NCBI GenBank assembly: GCA_003164035.1
Contig: PLRS01000134.1
Span: 1-32,965 of the forward strand
DNA length: 32,965 nucleotides
DNA from: Bryobacterales bacterium
GTDB taxonomy: Bacteria; Acidobacteriota; Terriglobia; Bryobacterales; Bryobacteraceae
Direction of reading: 5' to 3'
In this document: positions 6,385 to 13,907 of the stretch, piece after piece
How positions within the stretch are numbered: position 1 is the first letter of the stretch
Layout: each line of letters starts with the position of its first letter
Made by a program: the position numbers and the translations under genes
The notes under the pieces: generated by a model
Told to the model about the DNA's origin: nothing
Databases searched by the model: none
The model's input: the letters and a program-made list of their open reading frames with translations, nothing else

Positions 6385-8463
6385 ATGGCGGGAGCCAGGA
6401 AGCAGAACCGGAACAGGGAACCGGCGGCTCCGGCCGCGGCGGCGGCAGCGCGGCTTCTCGGGGGACCCAGACTCGTCTGGCGTCCCCACCTGGTGCGCCT
6501 GGCGGCCATCTGGCTGTTGACGCTGGCGGCCTATTCGAATTCGTTTCGCGCCGGCCTGGTGTTCGATAACGGCGTCATCATTGCGCGGGACACGCGCATC
6601 CGCGCGGCGACGGCCGAAAACCTGCGGCTGATCTTTTCGACCGAATACTGGTCCACCAATAACTCCACCGGCCTGTACCGGCCCTTCACCACGCTCACTT
6701 ATCTTTTCAATTGGGCGGTGTTGGGCGATGGCGATTCGCCCGCCGGATACCATTGGGTCAACTTCGGGCTCCACGTGCTCAACGTCGCGCTGGTCTATGC
6801 GCTGGGATTGCTGCTGTTTGGCGAAGGAGCCGGGGCGATGGCTGGTGCGATGGCGGCGCTGTGGGCGGTGCACCCGATGCTGACCGAATCGGTGACCAAC
6901 ATCGTGGGGCGCGCCGATCTGCTGGCGGCGGGCGCGGTATTGGCGGGGCTGCTATGCTATGCGCGCGCCAGCAAGGCGGCCGGGGAGTCGCGGGCCCATT
7001 GGCTGGCGGCGCTGGGGCTGATTGCGGCCGTCGGCATCTTCTCGAAGGAGAGCGCCATCGTGCTGGTGGCGGCGATGGCGCTGTGGGACTGGACTTCCGC
7101 CGAAGCGGTTTCCTGGAAGCGGCGTTGGCCGGCCTACGCGGCGCTGGCGCCGGGTTATCTTCTGTTCTTCTGGCTGCGCAGCCGCATGCTGGCGGGAGAG
7201 CGCGTCGCGCCGGTCACCATACTGGACAATCCGCTGATGGGCGCGGATTTCTGGACGGCGCGGCTGACGGCGATCAAAGGCCTGGGGCTGGGACTGTGGA
7301 AGATGTGCTGGCCGCAACATCTTTCCGCCGACTATTCTTACAACCAAATCCCGTTGTTCGGATGGAAACTGGACGGCTGGCAGGATTGGCAGGCGGTCCT
7401 CAGCCTGGCGATCGGACTCGGGGCGGCGGGCGTTGCGGTATGGGGATACCGGCGGGCGAAACCGGTTTTCTTTCTGATCGGACTGAGCTTGGCCGCGCTG
7501 GCGCCCACCGCCAACCTGCTGTTGCGGATCGGAACGATTTTCGCCGAGCGCTTCTGGTATCTTCCGGCAGTGGGGCTGGCCGGGCTGGGGGCTTTGGCTT
7601 TGGGCCGGATTGGCGGCGGCCGCGCCAACCTGCCGCGAATCGCGGGAGCATTGGCGCTGGTCCTGGCGGTGCGCACCTGGATGCGAAACGAGGACTGGCG
7701 GGACGAGCGCGCGCTGTTCACCGCCGTCACCATCGATGCGCCCAATAGCGCCAAGGGCCACACGCTGCTGGCCTCGACGCTGGTGACCGGCGACCCCGGG
7801 CTGGCCGGCCAGGCGCTGGAGCAGGGGCAGCGCGCCATCGAGATTCTAAAACCCCTGCCCGACACCCAGACCGATGCGGGAGCTTACTGGATCACCGGCT
7901 TGTGCCAGCGTCTGAAGGGCGACGACGCCAGCGACCCGGCGGCGCGCGCCGGCTGGTACCGGAAAGCGCTCGATAACCTGTTGCACGCGCGAGCCATGGA
8001 CCGCGCCCAACGCCAACGCGAGGGCGCCATCCGGTCCGATAACGCGATTGCCTATCTGGAACTGGGCCGGGTATACCAACGGATCGGGCGGCCGGAAGAG
8101 GCCGTCACCGAACTGCTGTTCGGGCGGGCACTGCGCCCCATTCCGGAATTCTCCGAGGAACTGTCCCGGGTCTCGGCGGGCAGGGGCGATATGGACGGGG
8201 CGGCCAGGTCGCTCATCGAAGGATTGTTGATCGATCCGGCAGCCCCGAGGCTCACCGGCGAACTCGGCGCTCTGTATCGCCAGGCATTTCCCGGGAGCTG
8301 CGCCCTGGGGCAGTCCGGCATCGACACGGGCTGTCCGCTGGTGCGGGCCGGGATCTGCGATGCCGCGCGCCACCTGGCCGACGCCTATCGCGCCGCCGGG
8401 TTTTCGGCCAGGGCCGCCGAGACGCTTCGGTCGGCAGCTTCCACCTTCCAGTGCCCGAGGTGA
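6385..8463 (+). CDS. TMTC-like multi-pass GT-C glycosyltransferase with C-terminal TPR region
   Basis: 692 residues. After a short Ala-rich N-terminus there are many hydrophobic segments from about residue 36 to 430, then a soluble C-terminal half with at least one clear TPR (AYLELGRVYQRIGRPEEAV, about 555-575). Motifs YRPFTTLTYLFNW (99-110), GYHWVNFGLHVLNV (121-134), AVHPMLTESVTNIVGRADLL (161-180) and FSKESAIVL (219-227) closely resemble eukaryotic TMTC1-4 and their bacterial relatives. TMTCs are polyprenyl-phosphate-mannose-dependent protein O-mannosyltransferases (established for the eukaryotic members). By analogy this protein may glycosylate exported proteins at the cytoplasmic membrane; substrate and donor are unknown. 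A Cys cluster near the C-terminus (residues 630-665) is an additional feature. The start directly follows the 28-codon ORF. Confidence 0.8.
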   Translation: MAGARKQNRNREPAAPAAAAAARLLGGPRLVWRPHLVRLAAIWLLTLAAYSNSFRAGLVFDNGVIIARDTRIRAATAENLRLIFSTEYWSTNNSTGLYRPFTTLTYLFNWAVLGDGDSPAGYHWVNFGLHVLNVALVYALGLLLFGEGAGAMAGAMAALWAVHPMLTESVTNIVGRADLLAAGAVLAGLLCYARASKAAGESRAHWLAALGLIAAVGIFSKESAIVLVAAMALWDWTSAEAVSWKRRWPAYAALAPGYLLFFWLRSRMLAGERVAPVTILDNPLMGADFWTARLTAIKGLGLGLWKMCWPQHLSADYSYNQIPLFGWKLDGWQDWQAVLSLAIGLGAAGVAVWGYRRAKPVFFLIGLSLAALAPTANLLLRIGTIFAERFWYLPAVGLAGLGALALGRIGGGRANLPRIAGALALVLAVRTWMRNEDWRDERALFTAVTIDAPNSAKGHTLLASTLVTGDPGLAGQALEQGQRAIEILKPLPDTQTDAGAYWITGLCQRLKGDDASDPAARAGWYRKALDNLLHARAMDRAQRQREGAIRSDNAIAYLELGRVYQRIGRPEEAVTELLFGRALRPIPEFSEELSRVSAGRGDMDGAARSLIEGLLIDPAAPRLTGELGALYRQAFPGSCALGQSGIDTGCPLVRAGICDAARHLADAYRAAGFSARAAETLRSAASTFQCPR

Positions 8464-8504
8464 AGCGCTAAGGGCTCGTCAAGAAACAACTGTGCCATTT
8501 CGGC

Positions 8505-8618
8505 GTGGCGCACGCACTCGTGCGTGCCGCGTCGGCACTCTTGCCGACGCTCGGCGTACCGTACGCAAGCGGGTGTCGAGAAAAGTCTCGACACGGCACG
8601 CACGAGTGCGTGCGCCAC
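8505..8618. repeat. Family E multi-hairpin element with perfect 25-bp terminal inverted repeats
   Basis: Perfect 25-bp inverted repeats lie at 8505-8529 and 8594-8618. Each arm is itself a hairpin (GCACGCAC-TC-GTGCGTGC). Between them are two further perfect hairpins: CGTCGGCA-N4-TGCCGACG (8530-8549) and GTGTCGAGA-N4-TCTCGACAC (8573-8594). It lies between the convergent TMTC-like and GH28-like genes and could act as a transcription end for both, or be a small mobile cassette. Confidence 0.8.
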
Positions 8619-8669
8619 GTCGCGCTCCAGGATTTGGCATGGTTATTTCATGACGATTCCTAACCGGAG

Positions 8670-10262
8670 CTACGCCCCCGCAACCCGGTTGCCGCTCAGG
8701 AATACGGCATCCTTGGGGACATCGCCGGCGACATCCACCGCTTTCGCCGCATTGCCCAGCTCGTTGCCCATCACGCTGATCCGGTCCGACCGGTCGCCGG
8801 ACACTTCCATCCAGGTCCCGATCCGCCCAGGCGCGCGACAGCCGTGCACGAAGGCGTGTTTCACCTGTTTCAGGCGCACCGAAGGCTCGGCGTTGGCCGC
8901 GCCCGCAAAGGCCGAGTCCGCCAAGTCCAGGCCCTCCACGTCGTCGCAAACCAGGGCCGGGCGCTCGTCGTCCTGCAGGAAGCCGGTCTCGATGCCGCGC
9001 AGGCTCAGGCCCTTCACGTGGCGGCAATAGAGTCCGTACGCCGCGAGGCTGCCGAACATGCTGTACTCGGGGTATTTCTCGGCGTTCTCGGGCGTCTCGC
9101 GGCGGGCGTCGGCCCGCTTGCCGCCCCCGGCAAACGTCAGGCGCAGATTCTCCAGAACCACGTTTTCGATTGTCTGGCCGGGCAGGCCCGAAATCGCGCA
9201 TCCCATGTTCCCGGCGCCCGCCGCCTGTACGTCGCGAATCGAAACATTGCGGAGCTTTCCCACCGGCGGGCGCGCGCCGCCTCCGGTGAACGGCCGTGCA
9301 CGGTCGCCGAGGCGAATAAAAATCGGCGCCCCCACCCCGTTCATGACGATGCCCGAAATATTGACCCGGTCCAGCACCCCGCCGTCTACCGTTTCGAGCG
9401 CAATGCCGGCCAGGCGGGTATCGTAAATGGTGCAGTTCGCGATGGCGATATTCTCGAAGCCGCCGTTCGATTCGGTGCCGAGCTTGAGGGCGTTGCAGGC
9501 GGAGCTCAGCACGCAATTGGTGACGGCCACGTCCTTAGTCGGGCGGTCCGCGGTGGCCTTGAGCACGATGGCGTCGTCGCCGGAGACGATATCGCAATCG
9601 GAGATGCGCACGCGTTGGCTGCAATCGATGTCGATGCCGTCGTTATTGACGTTCACGCGGCTATGGACGCGGATGCCGCGGATCTCGATGTCGTCGCAGG
9701 CCAGGTAGTGCTGCACCCACATGGGCGAGTTCTCGATGGCGATATCGGTCACCGAAACATTGCGGCAGCTTACGAAACGCAGCATGTAGGGCCGCAGCTT
9801 GTACGGGCCCTGGAAAGCGGCGCCTTGCCCGTCGATCGTGCCGCGCCCGCGAATGCCGATGTCCTCCAGGCCTTCCGCGTAAATCAGGCTCCGCTCCGTG
9901 TAGGTGTCCGTGTACGAGCGCAACGCGGGCACGTGGGAAGGGTAGTCCTGAAGGTTTTTGCTGCCCAGCAGCACGGCGCCGGCGTCCAGTTCGAGCGTCA
10001 CCCGGCTCTTCAGCACGATGGTTCCGGAAAGGTACGCGCCCGCCGGAAACAGGACCGTTCCGCCGCCCGCCCGCGCGCAGGCATCGACGGCATCCTGGAT
10101 CGCCCTGGTATCGAGATGGGCGCCGTCGCCGGCGGCGCCATGGTCGCGAACATCGAAGCCGGCCCCGGCAGTGGCCGCCCAGCCCCGTGGCGCGACCGCC
10201 ACCGCGACAGCCGCCGGCATCAGCCTCAGCAGGAAGCGGCGGCGCATTAGATCGTTCCGCAT
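8670..10262 (-). CDS. GH28-like right-handed parallel beta-helix protein with Tat-type signal
   Basis: 530 residues from the ATG at 10262, with GAGG about 10 nt upstream; the alternative ATG at 10247 would still keep the signal. The N-terminus MRRRFLLRLMPAAVAVAVAP carries a twin-arginine motif. The mature start FDVRDHGAAGDGAHLDTRAI is the classical polygalacturonase-type opening. The catalytic region keeps NNDGIDID and SGDDAIVLKA (the paired acids), but the GHG histidine segment is replaced by CNALKLGTESNGG, and RIK is replaced by ALETVDGG. It is therefore GH28-like, with altered catalytic residues and perhaps altered chemistry. Likely a periplasmic or secreted carbohydrate-active protein. 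The ORF can be extended upstream to 10331, but that stretch lies in repeat D and is not credible coding. Confidence 0.8.
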   Translation of the reverse strand: MRNDLMRRRFLLRLMPAAVAVAVAPRGWAATAGAGFDVRDHGAAGDGAHLDTRAIQDAVDACARAGGGTVLFPAGAYLSGTIVLKSRVTLELDAGAVLLGSKNLQDYPSHVPALRSYTDTYTERSLIYAEGLEDIGIRGRGTIDGQGAAFQGPYKLRPYMLRFVSCRNVSVTDIAIENSPMWVQHYLACDDIEIRGIRVHSRVNVNNDGIDIDCSQRVRISDCDIVSGDDAIVLKATADRPTKDVAVTNCVLSSACNALKLGTESNGGFENIAIANCTIYDTRLAGIALETVDGGVLDRVNISGIVMNGVGAPIFIRLGDRARPFTGGGARPPVGKLRNVSIRDVQAAGAGNMGCAISGLPGQTIENVVLENLRLTFAGGGKRADARRETPENAEKYPEYSMFGSLAAYGLYCRHVKGLSLRGIETGFLQDDERPALVCDDVEGLDLADSAFAGAANAEPSVRLKQVKHAFVHGCRAPGRIGTWMEVSGDRSDRISVMGNELGNAAKAVDVAGDVPKDAVFLSGNRVAGA

Positions 10263-10303
10263 ACCAGATAAGCCTCGGAAAGCGAAGAGTGTATCACGGC
10301 TCC

Positions 10304-10375
10304 GGGCAGGCGGAACCGCCTGCCCCACCACTGAAAACGATGCACCTGCCTTGGTGGCGCAGGCGGTTCCGCCTG
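10304..10375. repeat. Family D paired GC-rich palindromes
   Basis: Two near-identical hairpins face each other: GGGCAGGCGG-AA-CCGCCTGCCC at 10304-10325 and CGCAGGCGG-TT-CCGCCTGCG at about 10358-10377. GCCCCACCA near 10323 is partly complementary to TGGTGGCGC near 10353, so the whole 70 bp is an inverted repeat. It lies between the adenylate-kinase-like gene and the GH28-like gene, upstream of the latter's start on the minus strand, and could be a terminator or attenuator. A degenerate relative may be the hairpin at 21016-21044. Confidence 0.7.
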
Positions 10376-10414
10376 CGATTTGTGATTTCTTCGATACGTT
10401 ACCGAACTTGCCGA

Positions 10415-11179
10415 CTACGAGCGCGCGGCGACGGCGCTCTCAAGCGCGGCTATGGTGCGGTCGCAGATCTCGTCGGGAGATCCGGTCGCCGCCACCGACA
10501 CCAGCAGGCCCAGGTTCTTGTAGAACTGAATCAGCGGCGCGGTGCTGCGCCGGTAGGCTTCCAGGCGGACGGCGATCGACTCGGGACGGTCGTCTTCGCG
10601 CTGATACAATTTGCCGCCACAACGAGGGCACGGAGCTTGATCGCCGGAAGGCAGGCTGGATACGTGGAAGACCGACCGGCACTTTTCGCAGGTGCGCCGG
10701 CCGCTCAGCCGAGCCACGATTTCCTCCAGCGGCAATTCGTAATCCACCACCGCCGTGAGGGCGAGGTGCTCCGTTTCCATGTACTGCTTGAGCGCCTCGG
10801 CCTGCACCAGCGTACGCGGAAAACCATCCAGCAGAAAGCCGCCACGGCAGCCGATACAGCCGCTCCGTTCGCGGACCATCTCCCACACCGTCAAGTCCGG
10901 AACCAGCGCGCCGCGCCGCATGTACTCGACGGCCGCTCGCATTGCCGGCGTCTGATCGCAATCGCTTCGGCTCCCGGCGGCGCGGAAGACGTCGCCAGTG
11001 GAAAGATGGCAAGCGCCCAGGCGTTGATGCAGCAGATCGGCCTGCGTGCCCTTGCCCACACCCGGCGCGCCCAGCAGCACCAGCCGCCACGGCGTCCGGG
11101 CTTCGCCCGGCTTCACCGAGCACACGGCCGGCGGTCCTTGCAACCATTCGGCACGGTCGTTGTTATTTTGTACGTTCAT
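10415..11179 (-). CDS. Adenylate-kinase-like nucleoside monophosphate kinase with extra CxxC pair
   Basis: 254 residues. An N-terminal extension of about 30 residues precedes the P-loop GAPGVGKGTQ (37-46). The NMP site LSTGDVFRAA (59-68) and LLDGFPRT (116-123) are typical of adenylate kinases. The LID carries the four-cysteine zinc site C164xxC167...C184xxC187. A further CxxC (108-111, CIGC) sits just before the GGFLLDGFPRT motif, which is not found in canonical Adk. The reaction is presumably ATP + NMP to ADP + NDP. It is far from any ribosomal-protein operon, where adk usually lies, so I regard it as a paralogue and do not assign the symbol. Start ATG at 11179; no strong ribosome site seen. 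Confidence 0.82.
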   Translation of the reverse strand: MNVQNNNDRAEWLQGPPAVCSVKPGEARTPWRLVLLGAPGVGKGTQADLLHQRLGACHLSTGDVFRAAGSRSDCDQTPAMRAAVEYMRRGALVPDLTVWEMVRERSGCIGCRGGFLLDGFPRTLVQAEALKQYMETEHLALTAVVDYELPLEEIVARLSGRRTCEKCRSVFHVSSLPSGDQAPCPRCGGKLYQREDDRPESIAVRLEAYRRSTAPLIQFYKNLGLLVSVAATGSPDEICDRTIAALESAVAARS

Positions 11180-11273
11180 GATTCCAATCGGTTCAAGTTA
11201 GAAATCGCAGTGGTAATTGTTAAACTGCCAGTCAATTCTTACGATACAATCCATCACCGCCGAGCGCAATCGC

Positions 11274-11437
11274 GGGGCGCCTAACCGATTTGGGGAGGTC
11301 AGTCCCTTGCGGCCACTCCCTTGTGCGGTCGCGGCTCGGTTACTGGCACCGCGCGTTTTCAATCGCTTACCGAGCCGCGACCGCGAGGGAGCGGTTCGCG
11401 CGCCTAAGCAGCGTAATTTCCAGACAGGTTAAGCACC
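11274..11437. mobile_element. Family A palindromic element, copy A2, with 9-bp target duplication
   Basis: A 164-bp element flanked by a perfect direct repeat CGCAATCGC at 11265-11273 and 11438-11446. The ends are inverted: CGCCTAACCGATTTGGGG on the left and CAGACAGGTTAAGCACC on the right. Inner arms with GCGGTCGCGGCTCGG (left, about 11325-11339) and its complement (right, 11370-11384) form a long hairpin. The loop between them (about 11343-11368) is the reverse complement of the loop in copy A5, so the copies have defined and opposite orientations. It has no coding capacity, so any transposase must act in trans. Confidence 0.8.
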
Positions 11438-11459
11438 CGCAATCGCTGCCCGCCCGGCC

Positions 11460-12542
11460 TCACAACCCCGTCAGCGGCCGCAACTCTTCAATCTCCCGCT
11501 CGCTTTCGGCCATGATGTTCAGAAACAGCCCGCGCGGATCCAGCGAATCCATCAGCAGCCTCATCTCTCCCGGAAGGAAGGAGCCGCGGATCAACAACGG
11601 TTTGCCGGCATCCTGAATTCTCCGGTAATACGGCACCATGGCCTTCAGCGGGGGACCGAGCGCGTCGTGATTCACCTCGTAACACTGGATCTCGCCGATC
11701 TCGAGAAAAGCCTCCAGCAAGAACATGGAGGTGGAATGGAGATGGATGAAATTGCCGGCGAAATGGCGCGCCAGCAGGCGGTCCGCGGGCTGCACGAAGC
11801 GGCGGAAGAGGCGCGGCGAATAGACCGCGGTGGCATCCTCCTGCATGCGGACGATCGGGCGCGGCCCCCACAGCGAGTACTGGGCGTCGAAGTAGCCGCC
11901 GTGGTAGAGCGGCACGCGCTTCCACAGTTCTTCGGCCAGATCGCGGAAGATCCCGGCCAGCCGCAGCAATAGCTCGGCCGCGCGCTCCGGCTCGTCGGTC
12001 AGGTCCAGCAGGCTCGGGCCATGCCCGCGCAGCACGGCGTGCAGATCGGTCGGCCCAATCTCGGCGCTATGGCTGACGGGGAAGGTCCCGTTCGAAACGC
12101 GCACCAGGGCCTCGGCGAACTCCATGTATTTGCGGAACCAGGGGCCGTCGCTGTCGAGCTCGACCTTCAGAGCGTCATCGAGCGAAAGGTTGCGCTCCTC
12201 GCCCAGCACGTTTCCCGGCAGAATGCGCACCTGGCAGCCCAGCATGCCGGGCAGCCAGGGAATCGCCACCTGCCCCGGGCAGGCGCCGCGGATCAGGTCG
12301 TCGCCGATGCGTTCGCCCTCCCGCAAGATGCGGAGATGATCGGGCAGGAAGGCTTCCACGTCGATCATCTCCGGCGTCAGGTATTCGGCGTTCCCCCAGC
12401 TTTGGCGGGCGGAAAACTCGTTCAGCGGAAACCAGCCGACCAGCGAAAAGCCCACCAGCGGGCGAGCGACGGCCTCCCGGTTCCAAAAGTCCCGGTAGCG
12501 GGCGATCTTCGCGGGGTCGTTGCCATAAGGATAGTTTGTCAT
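11460..12542 (-). CDS. URO-D-superfamily protein, degenerate partner (no metal-site cysteine)
   Basis: 360 residues from the ATG at 12542, one base after the TGA of the upstream URO-D-like gene, so translation is coupled. Features such as GFSLVGWFPLNEF, the LLDLTDEPERAAELLLRLA helix and the terminal LDPRGLFLNIMAESEREIEEL place it in the uroporphyrinogen decarboxylase / methyltransferase superfamily. The segment where MtaA-type enzymes carry an H-x-C zinc site reads NFIHLHSTSMF, so the cysteine is absent. It may be a non-catalytic subunit, or bind a substrate that needs no zinc. Heme-type decarboxylation is unlikely. Cytosolic, with no signal peptide. Confidence 0.72.
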   Translation of the reverse strand: MTNYPYGNDPAKIARYRDFWNREAVARPLVGFSLVGWFPLNEFSARQSWGNAEYLTPEMIDVEAFLPDHLRILREGERIGDDLIRGACPGQVAIPWLPGMLGCQVRILPGNVLGEERNLSLDDALKVELDSDGPWFRKYMEFAEALVRVSNGTFPVSHSAEIGPTDLHAVLRGHGPSLLDLTDEPERAAELLLRLAGIFRDLAEELWKRVPLYHGGYFDAQYSLWGPRPIVRMQEDATAVYSPRLFRRFVQPADRLLARHFAGNFIHLHSTSMFLLEAFLEIGEIQCYEVNHDALGPPLKAMVPYYRRIQDAGKPLLIRGSFLPGEMRLLMDSLDPRGLFLNIMAESEREIEELRPLTGL

Positions 12543-12543
12543 T

Positions 12544-13785
12544 TCAGTAACAACCGAACTCGTGAGCCGCTTCCAGCATGGCCACGACATTTTCCGGCGG
12601 CACGTCGGCCATCACGTTGTGTATCTGGTTCCAGACGTACCCGCCGCCGGGCATGAAAATAGCGAGGCGCCGGCGCACGTCTTCGCGCACCTCATCGGGC
12701 GTTCCGCAGGTCAACAGACCCTGGGTGTCGCAGCCGCCGCCCCAGAACGTGAGATCGCGGCCGAACTCGCGCTTCAGCTTTTCCGGCTCCATGTGGCGCG
12801 CCCCCGTCTGCACCGGGTTGAGGATCTCCACGCCGGCTTCGATCAGGTCCGGAATCAACTGGTACACGCCGCCGCAGCAGTGCATGAAGATGTGCGCGCC
12901 GCTCGCCTCGCGCGCATAGTTGTAGATCCGTTTGTGCCGCCGCCCGAACAGCTCGCGATAGGTGGCGCGGGACATCTGCGGCCCCGATTGCATCCCCAGG
13001 TCGTCGCCCATCACCAGGATCTCGACCGACCCGCGCACTTTGGGCAATATCCGGGAGAGGTTTTCCAGGTGGAATTCCGTGAGCCGGTCCAGAAACCGGC
13101 CCAGCTTCTGTTTCTCCGAGCCCAGGTACAGGTACAGGTTTTGCATGCCGAAAAGGAACTGGCACGTTTCGAAAAGATTGCAGCCCACGGCGAGCGAAAT
13201 GGCGTAATCGGTGGTGTCGTGGAGGTGACGCGCGGCGCGCCCGATTTCCTCCAGGCGAGCATCGGTCACCGGCCGGTCCCATGGCGGAGAGCCGATGGCG
13301 TTCCAGGTGACCTGGCTCATCTTTTCCGGCAGCGGTTCGTAGTTGTCGAGGCCGTCGGACCCGTCCAGAGGCCAGTGGCACTGGTCGATGAAGAGCGAGC
13401 CCGCCGGCATGCGGCCGATAATGCTTCCCCTGGACCCGCGCACGTCCAGGCCGCCATCGACGCGTTCGGGACAAAACCAGGCGGGCGCCATAGCTGGCGA
13501 CCCATCCGGCAGAGTCCACGGTTTCCAGTCGCGCGGCGTGGTCATCGCCCGGCCCAGATCGACAGCGTCCACGTGAAAACGGTCCAGGAACCAGGCGTCC
13601 GGTTGCGCCAATTGCTGGATCAGGTCGTACAGCAGCGTGGGGGGCTCGCCTACACCGAGGTGCGCCTTCAGGCGGTTGTAAGCAATCGCCATGATGCCCG
13701 TGGATCGCATCGAACCCTGGTCCAGCGGAACCCGGTCCGGCTCTTTGTGAGCGATCGCGGCCAATACCCGTTCGCGAGAAGTCAT
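12544..13785 (-). CDS. URO-D-superfamily (MtaA/UroD-like) probable methyltransferase
   Basis: 413 residues. SRERVLAAIAHKEPDRVPLD at the N-terminus is the superfamily signature. An H-x-C motif (MHCCGGV, H302 and C304) plus a later cysteine in GGGCDTQG (C352) match the zinc-ligand pattern of corrinoid-dependent methyltransferases such as MtaA. The residues needed for uroporphyrinogen decarboxylation are not evident, so I call a methyltransferase-type URO-D protein and not HemE. A strong GAGGAG ribosome site precedes the ATG at 13785. It is followed one base later by the second URO-D-like gene. No corrinoid protein gene is in the window. The substrate is unknown; methoxylated compounds are a possibility. 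Confidence 0.78.
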   Translation of the reverse strand: MTSRERVLAAIAHKEPDRVPLDQGSMRSTGIMAIAYNRLKAHLGVGEPPTLLYDLIQQLAQPDAWFLDRFHVDAVDLGRAMTTPRDWKPWTLPDGSPAMAPAWFCPERVDGGLDVRGSRGSIIGRMPAGSLFIDQCHWPLDGSDGLDNYEPLPEKMSQVTWNAIGSPPWDRPVTDARLEEIGRAARHLHDTTDYAISLAVGCNLFETCQFLFGMQNLYLYLGSEKQKLGRFLDRLTEFHLENLSRILPKVRGSVEILVMGDDLGMQSGPQMSRATYRELFGRRHKRIYNYAREASGAHIFMHCCGGVYQLIPDLIEAGVEILNPVQTGARHMEPEKLKREFGRDLTFWGGGCDTQGLLTCGTPDEVREDVRRRLAIFMPGGGYVWNQIHNVMADVPPENVVAMLEAAHEFGCY

Positions 13786-13839
13786 GCCACTCCTCACTTA
13801 CAACACCGCGCGAGGAAACGCAAGGCGGCTCGGGCTCCG

Positions 13840-13907
13840 GGGTGCTTAACCGATTTGGGGAAACCCGTTCCCTGGCAACCGCTCCCTTGGCGGTCGCGGC
13901 TCGGTAA
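13840..13907 (+). repeat. Family A element, copy A3, left half only
   Basis: The left end GGGTGCTTAACCGATTTGGG is followed by the left inner arm with CTCCCTTGGCGGTCGCGG, ending near CTCGGTAA at about 13907. I cannot find the matching right arm or right end in the next 150 bases, so this copy is truncated or decayed. It lies upstream of the URO-D operon start on the opposite strand. Confidence 0.7.

Noticed and set aside
4879-6873. Long minus-strand open frame of 664 codons opposite the sensor kinase
   Set aside because: It mirrors the kinase and the start of the TMTC-like gene in GC-rich DNA. Composition is rich in Arg/His/Gln without domain motifs, while the plus-strand genes have complete conserved boxes.
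8844-10250. Plus-strand open frame of 468 codons opposite the GH28-like gene
   Set aside because: Antisense shadow; the minus strand has the Tat signal and the NNDGID / SGDDAI motifs.
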